This document shows positions 6,546 to 13,768 of a DNA stretch of 32,537 nt, in pieces. The stretch comes from a virus, in the IMG/VR virus record IMGVR_UViG_3300013132_000147, positions 1-32,537 of that record; one strand, given 5' to 3'. How positions within the stretch are numbered: position 1 is the first letter of the stretch; each line of letters begins with the position of its first letter. The notes beneath the pieces are model-generated. The model saw only the letters and a program-made list of their open reading frames with translations. It did not search any database and was not told the origin of the DNA. Position numbers and translations under genes: made by a program.

Positions 6546-7322
6546 ATGTCCTCTTCCTCTCCTCTCCGCTCTCCTCTCCGTCTCTTCCGCTACTCGGGGA
6601 ACAAGTCGAAACTCCTCTCCCTCTACCGTCCCCTTCCTAGTGGAGTGACCCGCATCGTGGAGCCTTACTTGGGATCAGGAGCCTATGGACTCAACTCGGG
6701 TCTCCCTTTGCTTGGATACGAACTCAACCCTGAGTTGGTCGGGATGTGGCATTGGCTCCAACGGGTGTGTGAGAGGGAACTCCGTGACTTGGATCGGCTT
6801 GTCGAGGATCGGAAGAAGTTAGAACCGAAGCCCGATGTACGGAACATGGGATTGGAGTCGGGAGCCTTGACCTATGTTCGGGTGAATGTCTGCTCGGTCG
6901 TGGTCGGGCAGTTGAGTTCTTGGAAGGTCTACCCTCAGCACCGTCTGCCCGTGGAGGAGACCGTTCGTTGCCTTGGGCGGCTGCGGGAGGTCGAGGTCGT
7001 GCATGGTCGGGGCGAGGACCATGTCCCTCGGGAAGGTGACGGGCTCTTCGTGGATCCACCCTACCTCGGCACCATTGGGAACTACGGCGAGGGGATGGAG
7101 GACGGCTACAGGGCTTCGGACACCGTGGGCTTGGTCGAGAGGTGTGCGGGACATCCCTGCATGGTCACCTACGGCACCAACTGCCGTGAGGTCTTCCCGA
7201 TGTGGCATTGGGAGAAGGTGAAGGATGTCCGTGTCCCCAACCTGCGGAAGGGCGGGACGGTGGACAGGTCGGAATGGGTCGCCTACCTCGGTTGGGACGG
7301 CGGCGGACTCTTCGGGGGATGA
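6546..7322 (+). CDS. D12-class (Dam-like) N6-adenine DNA methyltransferase
   Basis: 258 residues. The family motifs are in order: RYSGNKSKL at 15-23 (start of the Dam fold), EPYLGSGA at 39-46 (SAM-binding motif I, usually DxFxGxG-like) and VDPPY at 169-173 (catalytic motif IV). It would transfer methyl groups from S-adenosylmethionine to adenine N6 in a short site, which cannot be read from the sequence. The length is typical. The ribosome binding site is weak (AGGG just before ATATG), so the start is less sure; an internal start near the RYSGNK motif is unlikely because little would precede the fold. It is a solitary phage methylase without a visible restriction partner. It may protect phage DNA or mark it for replication or packaging. 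It ends 10 bp from the convergent minus operon. Confidence 0.85.
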   Translation: MSSSSPLRSPLRLFRYSGNKSKLLSLYRPLPSGVTRIVEPYLGSGAYGLNSGLPLLGYELNPELVGMWHWLQRVCERELRDLDRLVEDRKKLEPKPDVRNMGLESGALTYVRVNVCSVVVGQLSSWKVYPQHRLPVEETVRCLGRLREVEVVHGRGEDHVPREGDGLFVDPPYLGTIGNYGEGMEDGYRASDTVGLVERCAGHPCMVTYGTNCREVFPMWHWEKVKDVRVPNLRKGGTVDRSEWVAYLGWDGGGLFGG

Positions 7323-7332
7323 CCGTCCCCCA

Positions 7333-7689
7333 TCACGGCGTGTGGATCATCTGCCGCCAACCGAACTCCCCGACGAGCATCCTCCACAGATGCCTTGCGT
7401 GTTCTGGCACGACCCCGAGCATGGGCTTGCCGATGGCGACATGGAAATGGGGCAGTCGCAACTCCGACATATACGGTTTCGTCCCATGCGACTCCAAGTA
7501 GATGTTCACATGGATGGGATTCCCGTCAGGAGTCACCACCACCAAGAACCTGATCACAAGGGTCGGGTGGAAGTTGCTGACGAGGCTGTATGTCCGCTTG
7601 GTTGCAACCATGACCCCGAGTATGACAGGGTTCACGATCTTTTCAAGAGGGGATTGGAATCTCTCTTGGAGATTCGCCTCGACGCTCAC
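7333..7689 (-). CDS. Hypothetical protein, last gene of the minus-strand late operon
   Basis: 118 residues, starting with GTG at 7689 that overlaps the preceding stop as GTGA, so translation is probably coupled. The sequence begins MSVEANLQERFQSPLEKIV and has a hydrophobic beta-rich middle (VIRFLVVVTPDGNPIHVNI) and a His-rich tail. No capsid-targeting leader is seen, unlike the five upstream genes of this operon. Family not recognised. Confidence 0.65.
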   Translation of the reverse strand: MSVEANLQERFQSPLEKIVNPVILGVMVATKRTYSLVSNFHPTLVIRFLVVVTPDGNPIHVNIYLESHGTKPYMSELRLPHFHVAIGKPMLGVVPEHARHLWRMLVGEFGWRQMIHTP

Positions 7690-7922
7690 TCGTATCCGAG
7701 TTTCACTCGGGCGAGACGGGCGAGTTCGGCGACCTTGACCGTGCCGTCTCCCTCGGCCCACATGTTCCACATGACCTGCGCCATCTTGGTGACCTTGGCG
7801 GAGTCCGACGAATGCTTGGGGGAGAGGGCTGCATGAGCCGCCTTTACGAGACGGGGATCGTTGATCTTGTACTCGACCGCCTCACGGACGATCCCGTCCC
7901 AGTTGTCACCGAATGACCTCAT
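7686..7922 (-). CDS. Small protein with NWDG N-terminal tag, candidate packaged protein
   Basis: 78 residues. Start 7922 overlaps the stop of the upstream gene as ATGA. The N-terminus MRSFGDNWDGIVREAVEYK matches the tag of the 212-553 gene. V12-R13-E14 before A15 could be a gp21-type cleavage site. The rest is a helical segment with an Ala/Lys-rich face. The partner genes around it also carry leaders of T4 internal-protein type. Function unknown; packaging into the head is inferred. Confidence 0.7.
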   Translation of the reverse strand: MRSFGDNWDGIVREAVEYKINDPRLVKAAHAALSPKHSSDSAKVTKMAQVMWNMWAEGDGTVKVAELARLARVKLGYE

Positions 7923-8236
7923 CGCTTCTTCCTTTCTTGGCAATGCGCCCGTTGGGAGAAGCCCTTGGGGTTGTTGCAGTTGATTGACTTCTTGTACTTG
8001 GAGGACCAATCCTCCCCGACATACTTCCGTGCCCCCTCGGCATCCCATATCTTGTACTTCACCATGAGGGCGGCGTACTTTCTCTTCAGTTCCTTCTGCC
8101 TCGGCGAGGACGGCACGACCCGCATTTTCTGTTTGAACAGGCGGTTCGCCTCCTTGCGATCCTCGGGGGACATGACGGCAAAGGGATCCTTGAACCCCGC
8201 CGATCCCTCCCTGATGTATGCCGAGAAGCACTTCAT
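7919..8236 (-). CDS. CTS-bearing small basic protein, putative internal head protein
   Basis: 105 residues. The N-terminus MKCFSAYIREGSAGF gives I8-R9-E10 before G11, a good match to the gp21 cleavage rule, inside a short amphipathic leader as in T4 internal proteins. The C-terminus (INCNNPKGFSQRAHCQERKK) is a Cys/His-containing basic motif that I recall from small proteins of marine T4-like phages; it may bind a metal or nucleic acid. The start codon lies exactly 5 nt after a CATAAATA box (8242-8249) with no ribosome binding site, so the late mRNA would be leaderless. It overlaps the next gene by ATGA. Confidence 0.75.
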   Translation of the reverse strand: MKCFSAYIREGSAGFKDPFAVMSPEDRKEANRLFKQKMRVVPSSPRQKELKRKYAALMVKYKIWDAEGARKYVGEDWSSKYKKSINCNNPKGFSQRAHCQERKKR

Positions 8237-8241
8237 GTTCG

Positions 8242-8249
8242 TATTTATG
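8242..8249 (-). promoter_or_regulatory. Late-type promoter box CATAAATA, leaderless arrangement
   Basis: Minus-strand CATAAATA followed by CGAAC and the ATG at 8236. In T4 the TATAAATA box ends near -6, which would put +1 on the A of this ATG. No ribosome binding site is present. Confidence 0.65.
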
Positions 8250-8265
8250 CGTACAACCCGTCCTG

Positions 8266-8844
8266 CTACCTGCCCCTGCCGTAACGCTCAATCTCCTCGG
8301 GAGTCTGATACGACTTTCCCGTGTGGTCGCTGCGGTCATCGACTTGCAAGACGAGTTTGCCGCCTCGGTTCGTGATCCCATACGCATGGATGGCTACGAG
8401 TTCCGCAGCCCTCCTGATGTACGGCGGCACACCTTCGATGTTGACGCTGATGTGGTTGCCATTGCCTAGCGTCTTCGTCCGAACCCAACCCTTGGAGAAA
8501 AGGTAGTCTTCGATTGGATCGTCGCTGTCCTTCAGACCGAGGGTGAGCCTTTCGTAGACGGAATCAACCATCTCTCGCTCGTTCCTGTACCGAGGCAGCA
8601 TGATCTCGTAGATCTTCGCCTTGGTCAGGTCGAACGCCGCAGGGTTCCTCACCACCTGCGTGATGTGGTAGTTGCCCGCCCTCCATGGGAACTTGACGGG
8701 CGGCTTCGTCGGATGCCACCAACCGTTGTGGGCAGTTGACCATGGATACGGCTCCTTCGGTGTGAAAAGGGGCAGGGCAACCTTCCCCAACTTCAACTTG
8801 AGGGCTTGGGTCACCTCGGCGAGGAGTTGCCAGTAGGTCTTCAT
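8266..8844 (-). CDS. Hypothetical protein with internal-protein-like N-terminus
   Basis: 192 residues, starting MKTYWQLLAEVTQAL, strikingly like the T4 IPIII leader MKTYQEFIAEA. The residue after L8-A9-E10 is V, not A/G, so cleavage is less certain. Start 8844 overlaps the upstream stop as ATGA (coupled translation); an upstream in-frame start at 8907 would lie deep inside the previous gene. The body is a mixed fold with Trp- and Pro-rich stretches near 38-70, and a conserved-looking GNGNHISVNI around position 130. No family is recognised. Confidence 0.7.
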   Translation of the reverse strand: MKTYWQLLAEVTQALKLKLGKVALPLFTPKEPYPWSTAHNGWWHPTKPPVKFPWRAGNYHITQVVRNPAAFDLTKAKIYEIMLPRYRNEREMVDSVYERLTLGLKDSDDPIEDYLFSKGWVRTKTLGNGNHISVNIEGVPPYIRRAAELVAIHAYGITNRGGKLVLQVDDRSDHTGKSYQTPEEIERYGRGR

Positions 8845-9434
8845 GGGATCGGGTTCCCGAGCATCATCTTCGTGTGCATCGAACCACCGATGCTGCGGGA
8901 ATACCAACCGTCACCCGCCGAGCCCTGCGGATGCTTCCCGTGCCATTGGATCGTCTTGCCCGTCAGGACCTTCTCCACGGTCCTCTGATCAGTCACGGGT
9001 TTGGCTCCCTTGGAGACGAGGATGTCGAGGATCTTGCCCGAGACCTCTATGTAGTTTCCTCGCCGTCCCAACAGTTCGACCGCCTTGGCAAGCATGGCTC
9101 TCTTGGAGTCCTGTTGCCCATCCGTTGCGACAGCGGTGAACTTGCGACCGAACATCGTGCGTTTGCTGAGAAGGGTCGCATCGATATCGTCGGGACCGTC
9201 CGTATCGATGATGTCGATGCCGTCGTTGTCGTGCGGAACCTTGTCGGGTGATGGGAAGTCGGGGTGACCTCCGATACCCGCATAGGTCTGCCTGATCATG
9301 TCATAGATGTCTTTCTGCACATCCGTGTTCGCCTTGGTCTGCGTGGGATTGATCCTCAACCAACGGTTCTTGGTCTTGATCATTCCCCGTGCCGCCTCGG
9401 TGATCTCTTGGATGTATGACTTGAACGAGAGCAT
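8841..9434 (-). CDS. CTS-bearing phage protein, possibly acetyltransferase-like
   Basis: 197 residues. The leader MLSFKSYIQEITEAARGM carries I11-T12-E13 before A14, a textbook gp21-type site. The body resembles a family common in T4-like marine phages: TYAGIGGHPDFP (about 46-57), a run of Asp (DNDGIDIIDTDGPDDID), then FGRKFTAVATDG, and the C-terminal WHGKHP / GWYSRSIGGSMH block. I believe that family has been called GNAT-like, but this is from memory. It lies 4 bp after the upstream gene and overlaps the next by ATGA. If packed and trimmed it would be delivered with the DNA and could modify a host target. Confidence 0.75.
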   Translation of the reverse strand: MLSFKSYIQEITEAARGMIKTKNRWLRINPTQTKANTDVQKDIYDMIRQTYAGIGGHPDFPSPDKVPHDNDGIDIIDTDGPDDIDATLLSKRTMFGRKFTAVATDGQQDSKRAMLAKAVELLGRRGNYIEVSGKILDILVSKGAKPVTDQRTVEKVLTGKTIQWHGKHPQGSAGDGWYSRSIGGSMHTKMMLGNPIP

Positions 9435-9438
9435 GGAT

Positions 9439-10509
9439 TCAGTCTAGGTAGTTGTACATCTTAGGCTTGCCGTCCCACTTCTTCGCCGTGAGGTAGTTGT
9501 TGATCTTGATGCCAGGGTCCCCACCGCCCGACTTCCTCACCGTGAAGATCTTCGCTGCGCTATTCGGTGTGCCGCTCGGGGTCGCCTGACCCGACCAACC
9601 GTCTCCGTTCTGCTGAAGAACCAACTCGACCACTTCGATCTTCGATGTGCCGATGATGCGCATGACCTTGTAGAAGTGGGGGATGATCATCCCGTAGTAG
9701 GTCGAGCCGAACAGGATGTCGCCGACCTTGTAGCCGTGGGTCGGGGTGGCAGGGGCAGCGGCTTCGGTAACCTCGACCGATTCCTTTCGTGAACCCATCG
9801 TGCCCAAGGAAGTGTAGAGTCCCGTGTGCTTTTGGAAGATCTCCCTAAGTTGATCTGCATACACGCCCTCGGCACGGTGCTTCACCGTGACATTCGTGCC
9901 ACGGAAGACGCAGAACTCCACCGTGTAGTCATCCTTGCCTTGGTTGTAGATGATCTTGATGTAGTTGATTCCATCCTTCGCACCCTTGCCAATCTTGAAG
10001 GAAAGATAAGAATCCTTACCGCTGAACATGAAATCCTTCGCCCCCGTCATGGCGACGAACTTTCCTCCACCCAACTGCTGCTTGATCGTCTGTGCATTCT
10101 GTTGGGTGAACTCCTCAGCGATCAAGGTGCGGTACTCAAACCGCTTCTTCCCCGTTGCCTCGGTAAAGGCACCGATGATTCCCTTCGTGTCCAAGGGAGC
10201 GTATGCCTCGGCGATTGCATGCTTCTTCCGTATGTCGGGCATGACCTTGTCGAGGTCCGCACCACTCACAATCGCAGCCTCAATGTCTTTGTAGATGGCA
10301 CCCAACTTCATTATGGAGACTTGGACACGGTCGAAGTACTTCCTGTAGGCATCGTTGACAGCCTTCTCAAGTTGCCTCTTCCCCATCTTCCTCGCCTCGG
10401 CGATTCCGTTAGACTCGACCACCCTCGCCATCTGATCGTTCTTGGAGATGTTGGTCCCGCCGTACTTGACGGCTTCGCTGAGGATGCTGCGCTGATAGTG
10501 GTTCATCAT
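9439..10509 (-). CDS. CTS-bearing two-domain protein with an internal cleavage-like site, first gene of late operon
   Basis: 356 residues from the first of two adjacent ATGs (10509 or 10506). AGGAG lies 10 nt upstream and a CCTAAATA late box lies at 10532-10539, which rules out the upstream GTG at 10560. The leader MMNHYQRSILSEAVKYGG has L10-S11-E12 before A13. A second site, V247-T248-E249 before A250-A-A-P, separates an N-terminal region (about 13-249) from a compact C-terminal domain starting YKVGDILFGSTYYG. Such a layout suggests one precursor giving two packaged products, as inferred. The family of either part is not known. Five further genes follow in the same transcript. Confidence 0.75.
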   Translation of the reverse strand: MMNHYQRSILSEAVKYGGTNISKNDQMARVVESNGIAEARKMGKRQLEKAVNDAYRKYFDRVQVSIMKLGAIYKDIEAAIVSGADLDKVMPDIRKKHAIAEAYAPLDTKGIIGAFTEATGKKRFEYRTLIAEEFTQQNAQTIKQQLGGGKFVAMTGAKDFMFSGKDSYLSFKIGKGAKDGINYIKIIYNQGKDDYTVEFCVFRGTNVTVKHRAEGVYADQLREIFQKHTGLYTSLGTMGSRKESVEVTEAAAPATPTHGYKVGDILFGSTYYGMIIPHFYKVMRIIGTSKIEVVELVLQQNGDGWSGQATPSGTPNSAAKIFTVRKSGGGDPGIKINNYLTAKKWDGKPKMYNYLD

Positions 10510-10531
10510 GGTCCTGTAACTCCTGACAATG

Positions 10532-10539
10532 TATTTAGG
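10532..10539 (-). promoter_or_regulatory. Late-type promoter box CCTAAATA
   Basis: Minus strand, 22 nt before the gene start at 10509, with AGGAG in the leader. It drives the six-gene operon down to 7333. Confidence 0.65.
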
Positions 10540-10553
10540 GTTTGCGGAATCCC

Positions 10554-10582
10554 TTGACACGGTCTCGTTTGTTTGCTATCTT
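10554..10582 (+). promoter_or_regulatory. Early-type promoter TTGACA-N17-TATCTT
   Basis: TTGACA 10554-10559, TATCTT 10577-10582. Precedes the gene at 10605; back to back with the late promoter of the minus operon. Confidence 0.8.
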
Positions 10583-10604
10583 TCTGGTGAAAGGAAAACC
10601 CACG

Positions 10605-10790
10605 ATGACCACCGAACTCACCCTCCGACAGCAACTCGACAACGCCGTCACCGAGCGCAACCTCCTTATGCAGAGGATGCGGACGGCATCCCTGTTTGAG
10701 ACCATCACGGTGACTGCTCTGCTTCAGGTCGCTCAACTCAAGGTCGAGCATCTGACCGTCGAGGTCAATCGGGCTGAACAGGCAAAGTGA
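10605..10790 (+). CDS. Hypothetical small protein, 61 aa
   Basis: Starts at ATG 10605 behind AAAGGAAAA and a canonical early-type promoter. The sequence MTTELTLRQQLDNAVTERNL and onwards is a single long amphipathic helix, likely a coiled coil, with heptad-like Leu/Val spacing to the end. No family is recognised. It is the first plus-strand gene after the divergent late operon, and is followed by a terminator at 10865-10902. Confidence 0.75.
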   Translation: MTTELTLRQQLDNAVTERNLLMQRMRTASLFETITVTALLQVAQLKVEHLTVEVNRAEQAK

Positions 10791-10864
10791 CAAAAAATCA
10801 GGCAGACCCCGTTGACTTGGGGCAGTAGGGTCTGTAATCTCCCCGCATCTTTTCCCCCATGCGC

Positions 10865-10902
10865 TCCCGCCTCGGTGACTTGTCCCGAGGCGGGATCGTT
10901 TT
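10865..10902 (+). terminator. Rho-independent terminator, part of a repeated terminator-promoter cassette
   Basis: TCCCGCCTCGG (10865-10875) pairs with CCGAGGCGGGA (10885-10895), then TCGTTTTTG. The flank CATCTTTTCCCCCATGCGCT is shared with the terminator at 24014-24048. Confidence 0.9.
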
Positions 10903-10914
10903 TGTCCGATGAGG

Positions 10915-10943
10915 TTGACAACAGGTGTTTGATATCGTATCTT
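10915..10943 (+). promoter_or_regulatory. Early-type promoter TTGACA-N17-TATCTT
   Basis: TTGACA 10915-10920, TATCTT 10938-10943, with TATCG directly before the -10 as at 14143 and 24096. Confidence 0.85.
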
Positions 10944-10962
10944 TCCCACGGAGGAACAGTAC

Positions 10963-11106
10963 ATGAACCAAGCACAGGTCAAGCCCCTCAAGTATGACGG
11001 TCCCCCGCTCCCAACCACATCATGGGATGGACTTCGCAACTTTGCGGCGACAGCCCGTGTGGAGGCGAAGCACATCTCCCGTATCCTGAATGAGGGCAAC
11101 CGCTGA
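10963..11106 (+). CDS. Hypothetical small protein, 47 aa
   Basis: A short frame, supported by a strong GGAGG site 7-11 nt upstream and its own promoter (10915-10943). It reads MNQAQVKPLKYDGPPLPTTS and ends in a basic helical stretch (VEAKHISRILNEGNR). No family is recognised. The next gene has a separate promoter starting 9 bp after the stop. Confidence 0.65.
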   Translation: MNQAQVKPLKYDGPPLPTTSWDGLRNFAATARVEAKHISRILNEGNR

Positions 11107-11114
11107 TTTCCCCC

Positions 11115-11143
11115 TTGACACCTTGCCAAAGATAAGGTATCTT
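11115..11143 (+). promoter_or_regulatory. Early-type promoter TTGACA-N17-TATCTT
   Basis: TTGACA 11115-11120, TATCTT 11138-11143; the spacer and -10 hold the small inverted repeat CCAAAGATAAGGTATCTTTGG. Confidence 0.8.
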
Positions 11144-11200
11144 TGGCGTGTAGTCAGAAGTCATAGACCGCAACCCGAAGCACACAGGAGAGAACGCACC

Positions 11201-11686
11201 ATGAGCAGCAAGAACAACGCTCCCGCCGCATCCCTGACCGTCCGCAACCTTGAGGAGAACCTCGCCGCCCTGACGGTGTCCGAGCCGCAGCCCAAGCCGT
11301 CCCGTCCCGTGGGGCGGTCGCTGACCCCGACCACTCCCCGCTACACCGAGGTCGTGACCGCCGAGCCCTACGAGCCGCCCGTGCGCATCTTCGCCAAGAA
11401 GAAGACGGCGACTCCCGCCGTCACCACGCCGAAGCCGCCCGTGGTCAACGAGTCCGTCCTCCTCTTCAACATCGCCTACGAGGTCTTGCGTAACGCCAAG
11501 GACACCCGTGATGCGAACACGCCCGACCTCGCCTACGAGTTGTACGCCCTCGACATCGCCGACCGCCGTGAGCGGTGGGACGAGACCAAGGCTTCGCTGA
11601 TCGCCTTCGTCAAGGCGAACAAGCAGTACATCCTCTCGTTCGACAGCAAGACCCGTTGGGTGCAGCAGTTCGGGCAGACCCTCTGA
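11201..11686 (+). CDS. Hypothetical protein; C-terminal domain duplicated in next gene
   Basis: 161 residues; start behind CAGGAG. Residues 1-85 are Pro/Thr/Ala-rich and probably disordered. Residues about 90-161 form a compact helical domain ending WVQQFGQTL. The same domain makes up the next gene at 11696-11977: VLRNAKDT/VLRTARKY, LIAFV in both, and the same FGQTL ending. So one arose from the other, with the N-terminal extension gained or lost. Family not recognised. Both are cotranscribed from the promoter at 11115. Confidence 0.75.
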   Translation: MSSKNNAPAASLTVRNLEENLAALTVSEPQPKPSRPVGRSLTPTTPRYTEVVTAEPYEPPVRIFAKKKTATPAVTTPKPPVVNESVLLFNIAYEVLRNAKDTRDANTPDLAYELYALDIADRRERWDETKASLIAFVKANKQYILSFDSKTRWVQQFGQTL

Positions 11687-11695
11687 GGAGAACCC

Positions 11696-11977
11696 ATGTC
11701 CGTAGTCTTCCCCAAACCACCCAAGATGCCGCACGAACTGACCGAGAGCGAGAAGGACTCGCTCATCCTCGACATCGCACTAGGTGTTCTCCGCACGGCG
11801 AGGAAGTACGGGGCACCCGATGCCCCACAGATGGCGAGGGAACTGTTCGCCGTCGAGATCTCCAAGGACACTCGCCGTGCGGAACTGATCGCCTTCGTCA
11901 ACAGGCACAGGAAGGATTGGCTCGTCAATAGCCACCACCGTGCGGATTTCGTGTGCGTGTTCGGACAGACCCTTTGA
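11696..11977 (+). CDS. Hypothetical protein, paralogue of the preceding gene's C-terminal domain
   Basis: 93 residues, start at ATG 11696 with TGAGGAG overlapping the preceding stop. The whole length aligns with the C-terminal domain of the 11201-11686 product, with shared LIAFV and a final FGQTL. A short linker MSVVFPKPPKMPHELTESE replaces the long Pro-rich region. It is followed at once by a remarkable 29-bp-stem hairpin. Confidence 0.75.
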   Translation: MSVVFPKPPKMPHELTESEKDSLILDIALGVLRTARKYGAPDAPQMARELFAVEISKDTRRAELIAFVNRHRKDWLVNSHHRADFVCVFGQTL

Positions 11978-11980
11978 AGG

Positions 11981-12055
11981 ATGACCTCCGAGATTGGGTA
12001 TCGATCCTCGCTGAATATCGGCGAAAGAGGATCGATACCCAATCTCGGAAGTCAT
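11981..12055. repeat. Very long hairpin, 29-bp arms
   Basis: 11981-12009 is the reverse complement of 12027-12055 with 28 of 29 matching and a 17-nt loop. There is no T-run on either side, so it is not a standard terminator. The transcript would carry a 29-bp RNA duplex between the genes at 11696 and 12100. Confidence 0.95.
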
Positions 12056-12099
12056 TCCATATGAAAGAGAACGATCAATAAGGAAAGGAATACGAAACC

Positions 12100-12540
12100 A
12101 TGTCGAACCACAACTCAAACAACTACAACCAACCGCACCGCTTCGACCGTGAGATGGCTCTCTCCGTGATCTTTTGGATCGTGGTGGTCGCTATCGTGCT
12201 AGGCGGCACCATCGGCGGCTACATGTTCATCAAGCCCCGCTACAGCGTGTGGTCAGCGCAGATGCAAGGCGAGGCGGAACTAGCCCAAGCCGAGGGCAAC
12301 CGCCGTATAGCCGTGTTGGAGGCGGAGGCAAAACTTGAGGCTGCGAAGTCTCTCGCCGCAGCCGAGGTGGAGAGGGCAAGAGGCGTGGCGCAAGCCAACG
12401 CCATCATCGGCGAGTCCCTGCGCAACAACGAGTCGTACTTGAGGTACTTATGGATAGAAAACCTCGACAAGGGTGGGAACTCGGTAATCTATGTCCCGAC
12501 AGAGGCGGGACTCCCCATCCTTGAGGCGGGGAAGCGTTGA
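12100..12540 (+). CDS. Membrane-anchored SPFH/prohibitin-like C-terminal fragment
   Basis: 146 residues. One transmembrane helix at about 19-46 (ALSVIFWIVVVAIVLGGTIG), then a long Ala/Glu/Arg coiled coil (about 55-110, AELAQAEGNRRIAVLEAEAK), then a conserved-looking tail YLRYLWIENLDKG and VIYVPTEAGLPILEAG. Coiled coil plus tail match the C-terminal part of SPFH/band-7 proteins and short phage proteins of this type; the band-7 core domain itself is missing. It probably forms membrane-bound oligomers in the infected cell. GGAAAGG lies upstream. The leader word AACGATCAATAA (12070-12081) recurs before the next gene. Confidence 0.75.
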   Translation: MSNHNSNNYNQPHRFDREMALSVIFWIVVVAIVLGGTIGGYMFIKPRYSVWSAQMQGEAELAQAEGNRRIAVLEAEAKLEAAKSLAAAEVERARGVAQANAIIGESLRNNESYLRYLWIENLDKGGNSVIYVPTEAGLPILEAGKR

Positions 12541-12576
12541 GTATCTCGGACGAAACGATCAATAAAGAGTCAACCA

Positions 12577-12813
12577 ATGAACAATGCTGACATCGACAAC
12601 ATCGTGCCGAGACTGCGGATCATGTGGACGAGTTGCTCACAACAAATCAATGACGAACGCTACGCCGCCGCCGATCTCATCGAAGCCTTGCTCTCCGAGA
12701 GGGACGAGGCGAGGCGTGAAATCTTGGAATCGCTGCATCCCGATGTGCGGGAGAGTCATGCCGCTGCAAGAGGATGGGACTTCCCCGACTGCTTCAAAGA
12801 GGGACAGCCGTGA
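12577..12813 (+). CDS. Hypothetical protein, 78 aa
   Basis: Starts MNNADIDNIVPRLRIMWTSC behind the leader word AACGATCAATAAAGAG that is shared with the gene at 12100. Helical, with ALLSERDEARREIL (about 48-61) resembling part of the next gene's REERDEARRRV. It ends by GTGA overlap with that gene. Family not recognised. Confidence 0.7.
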   Translation: MNNADIDNIVPRLRIMWTSCSQQINDERYAAADLIEALLSERDEARREILESLHPDVRESHAAARGWDFPDCFKEGQP

Positions 12814-13175
12814 ACCACGATGATATTGATCGGCAAACCATCGCCTCCCTACTGCACACCATCGCTCTGATTCGGGAAGCCGCAGGAGTCGATGAGAAGC
12901 CCATGCTTTCGGAACTGCCCGATGTCATTCGGAAGTTGCGTGAGGAGCGGGACGAGGCTCGTCGCCGTGTCTGCGAGATGAGCCTCCAACTAGGGGAGAT
13001 CTACCGCCGTGTCGGTGGCAAGACCGTCAGGGTCACGACCGCCGATGATGTCGCCGACATGATGGATTGGGACTGCTACGAGACCCCCGAGTCAAAGGTG
13101 GTGAAGACCTTGAACGGAGTGGTCAGGGATGGTGGAAAGGCTGTCCCTCCGCAGTATCACCAAGACTTGGGATGA
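12810..13175 (+). CDS. Hypothetical protein, 121 aa, GTG start
   Basis: GTG at 12810 overlaps the upstream TGA (GTGA), so translation is coupled. It starts MNHDDIDRQTIASLLHTIAL, with a charged helix LREERDEARRRVCEMSLQLG (about 44-63) that resembles a segment of the preceding protein and suggests distant duplication. Family not recognised. Confidence 0.65.
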   Translation: MNHDDIDRQTIASLLHTIALIREAAGVDEKPMLSELPDVIRKLREERDEARRRVCEMSLQLGEIYRRVGGKTVRVTTADDVADMMDWDCYETPESKVVKTLNGVVRDGGKAVPPQYHQDLG

Positions 13176-13193
13176 CCCGACAAGGAACACGAC

Positions 13194-13529
13194 ATGGCGA
13201 AGAAACCCAAACCCAAACCCAAGCCGAACTCCGAGGATGCTTCCCGTGCGCTCAAGCGCATCGAACGGTGGTGCAAGAAGAAGGGGAACAACTTCCACGG
13301 GTTCGCAGGACCGCCCAATCCATTGGACAAGCGTTTGCGTGACATCGAACTCGTAAAGGAATACATCGATTCCCTCCACGATAGGATCGTCAACGCATCG
13401 TTCATCCTCATGGATTGGGACGGCTACTACAACGCCAACACAAAGCGAGGCAGCGTCCGAGGTCTGTCCGAGATCGTGGAACAGGCATACACCTCACTCC
13501 AAGGGAAGTCATGGAGGAGCGACAAATGA
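13194..13529 (+). CDS. Hypothetical protein with Lys-Pro N-terminus, 111 aa
   Basis: Start behind AAGGAAC. MAKKPKPKPKPNSEDASRAL is a basic repeat like those in nucleic-acid-binding tails. The body has a probable helical hairpin and the segment MDWDGYYNANTKRG. It overlaps the next gene by ATGA. Family not recognised. Confidence 0.7.
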   Translation: MAKKPKPKPKPNSEDASRALKRIERWCKKKGNNFHGFAGPPNPLDKRLRDIELVKEYIDSLHDRIVNASFILMDWDGYYNANTKRGSVRGLSEIVEQAYTSLQGKSWRSDK

Positions 13530-13768
13530 ACCAAGAGCAACAGGCAAAGCGGATCATCGACATCTCCGTGAGGAGCATGGACGAGATCAGCGAGTTCCTC
13601 AACAAAGACATGGAGAGGGAACCAAACGAAACAAGACTCTTGCTCAAGATGATGCGTAGTCGTATGGAGGTGTGCAGGTACTCCGCACTCGCCATCGCAC
13701 GGAGCGTCGAGGAGACGCAGGAAGCGGATGCGAACAACGAGCGGTTCCGCAGGACGGACGGTGAATGA
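13526..13768 (+). CDS. Hypothetical helical protein, 80 aa
   Basis: ATGA overlap with the upstream stop; GGAGG about 9 nt before the start. Almost wholly helical, charged (MNQEQQAKRIIDISVRSMDE and on). Ends by ATGA overlap with the next gene. Family not recognised. Confidence 0.7.
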   Translation: MNQEQQAKRIIDISVRSMDEISEFLNKDMEREPNETRLLLKMMRSRMEVCRYSALAIARSVEETQEADANNERFRRTDGE

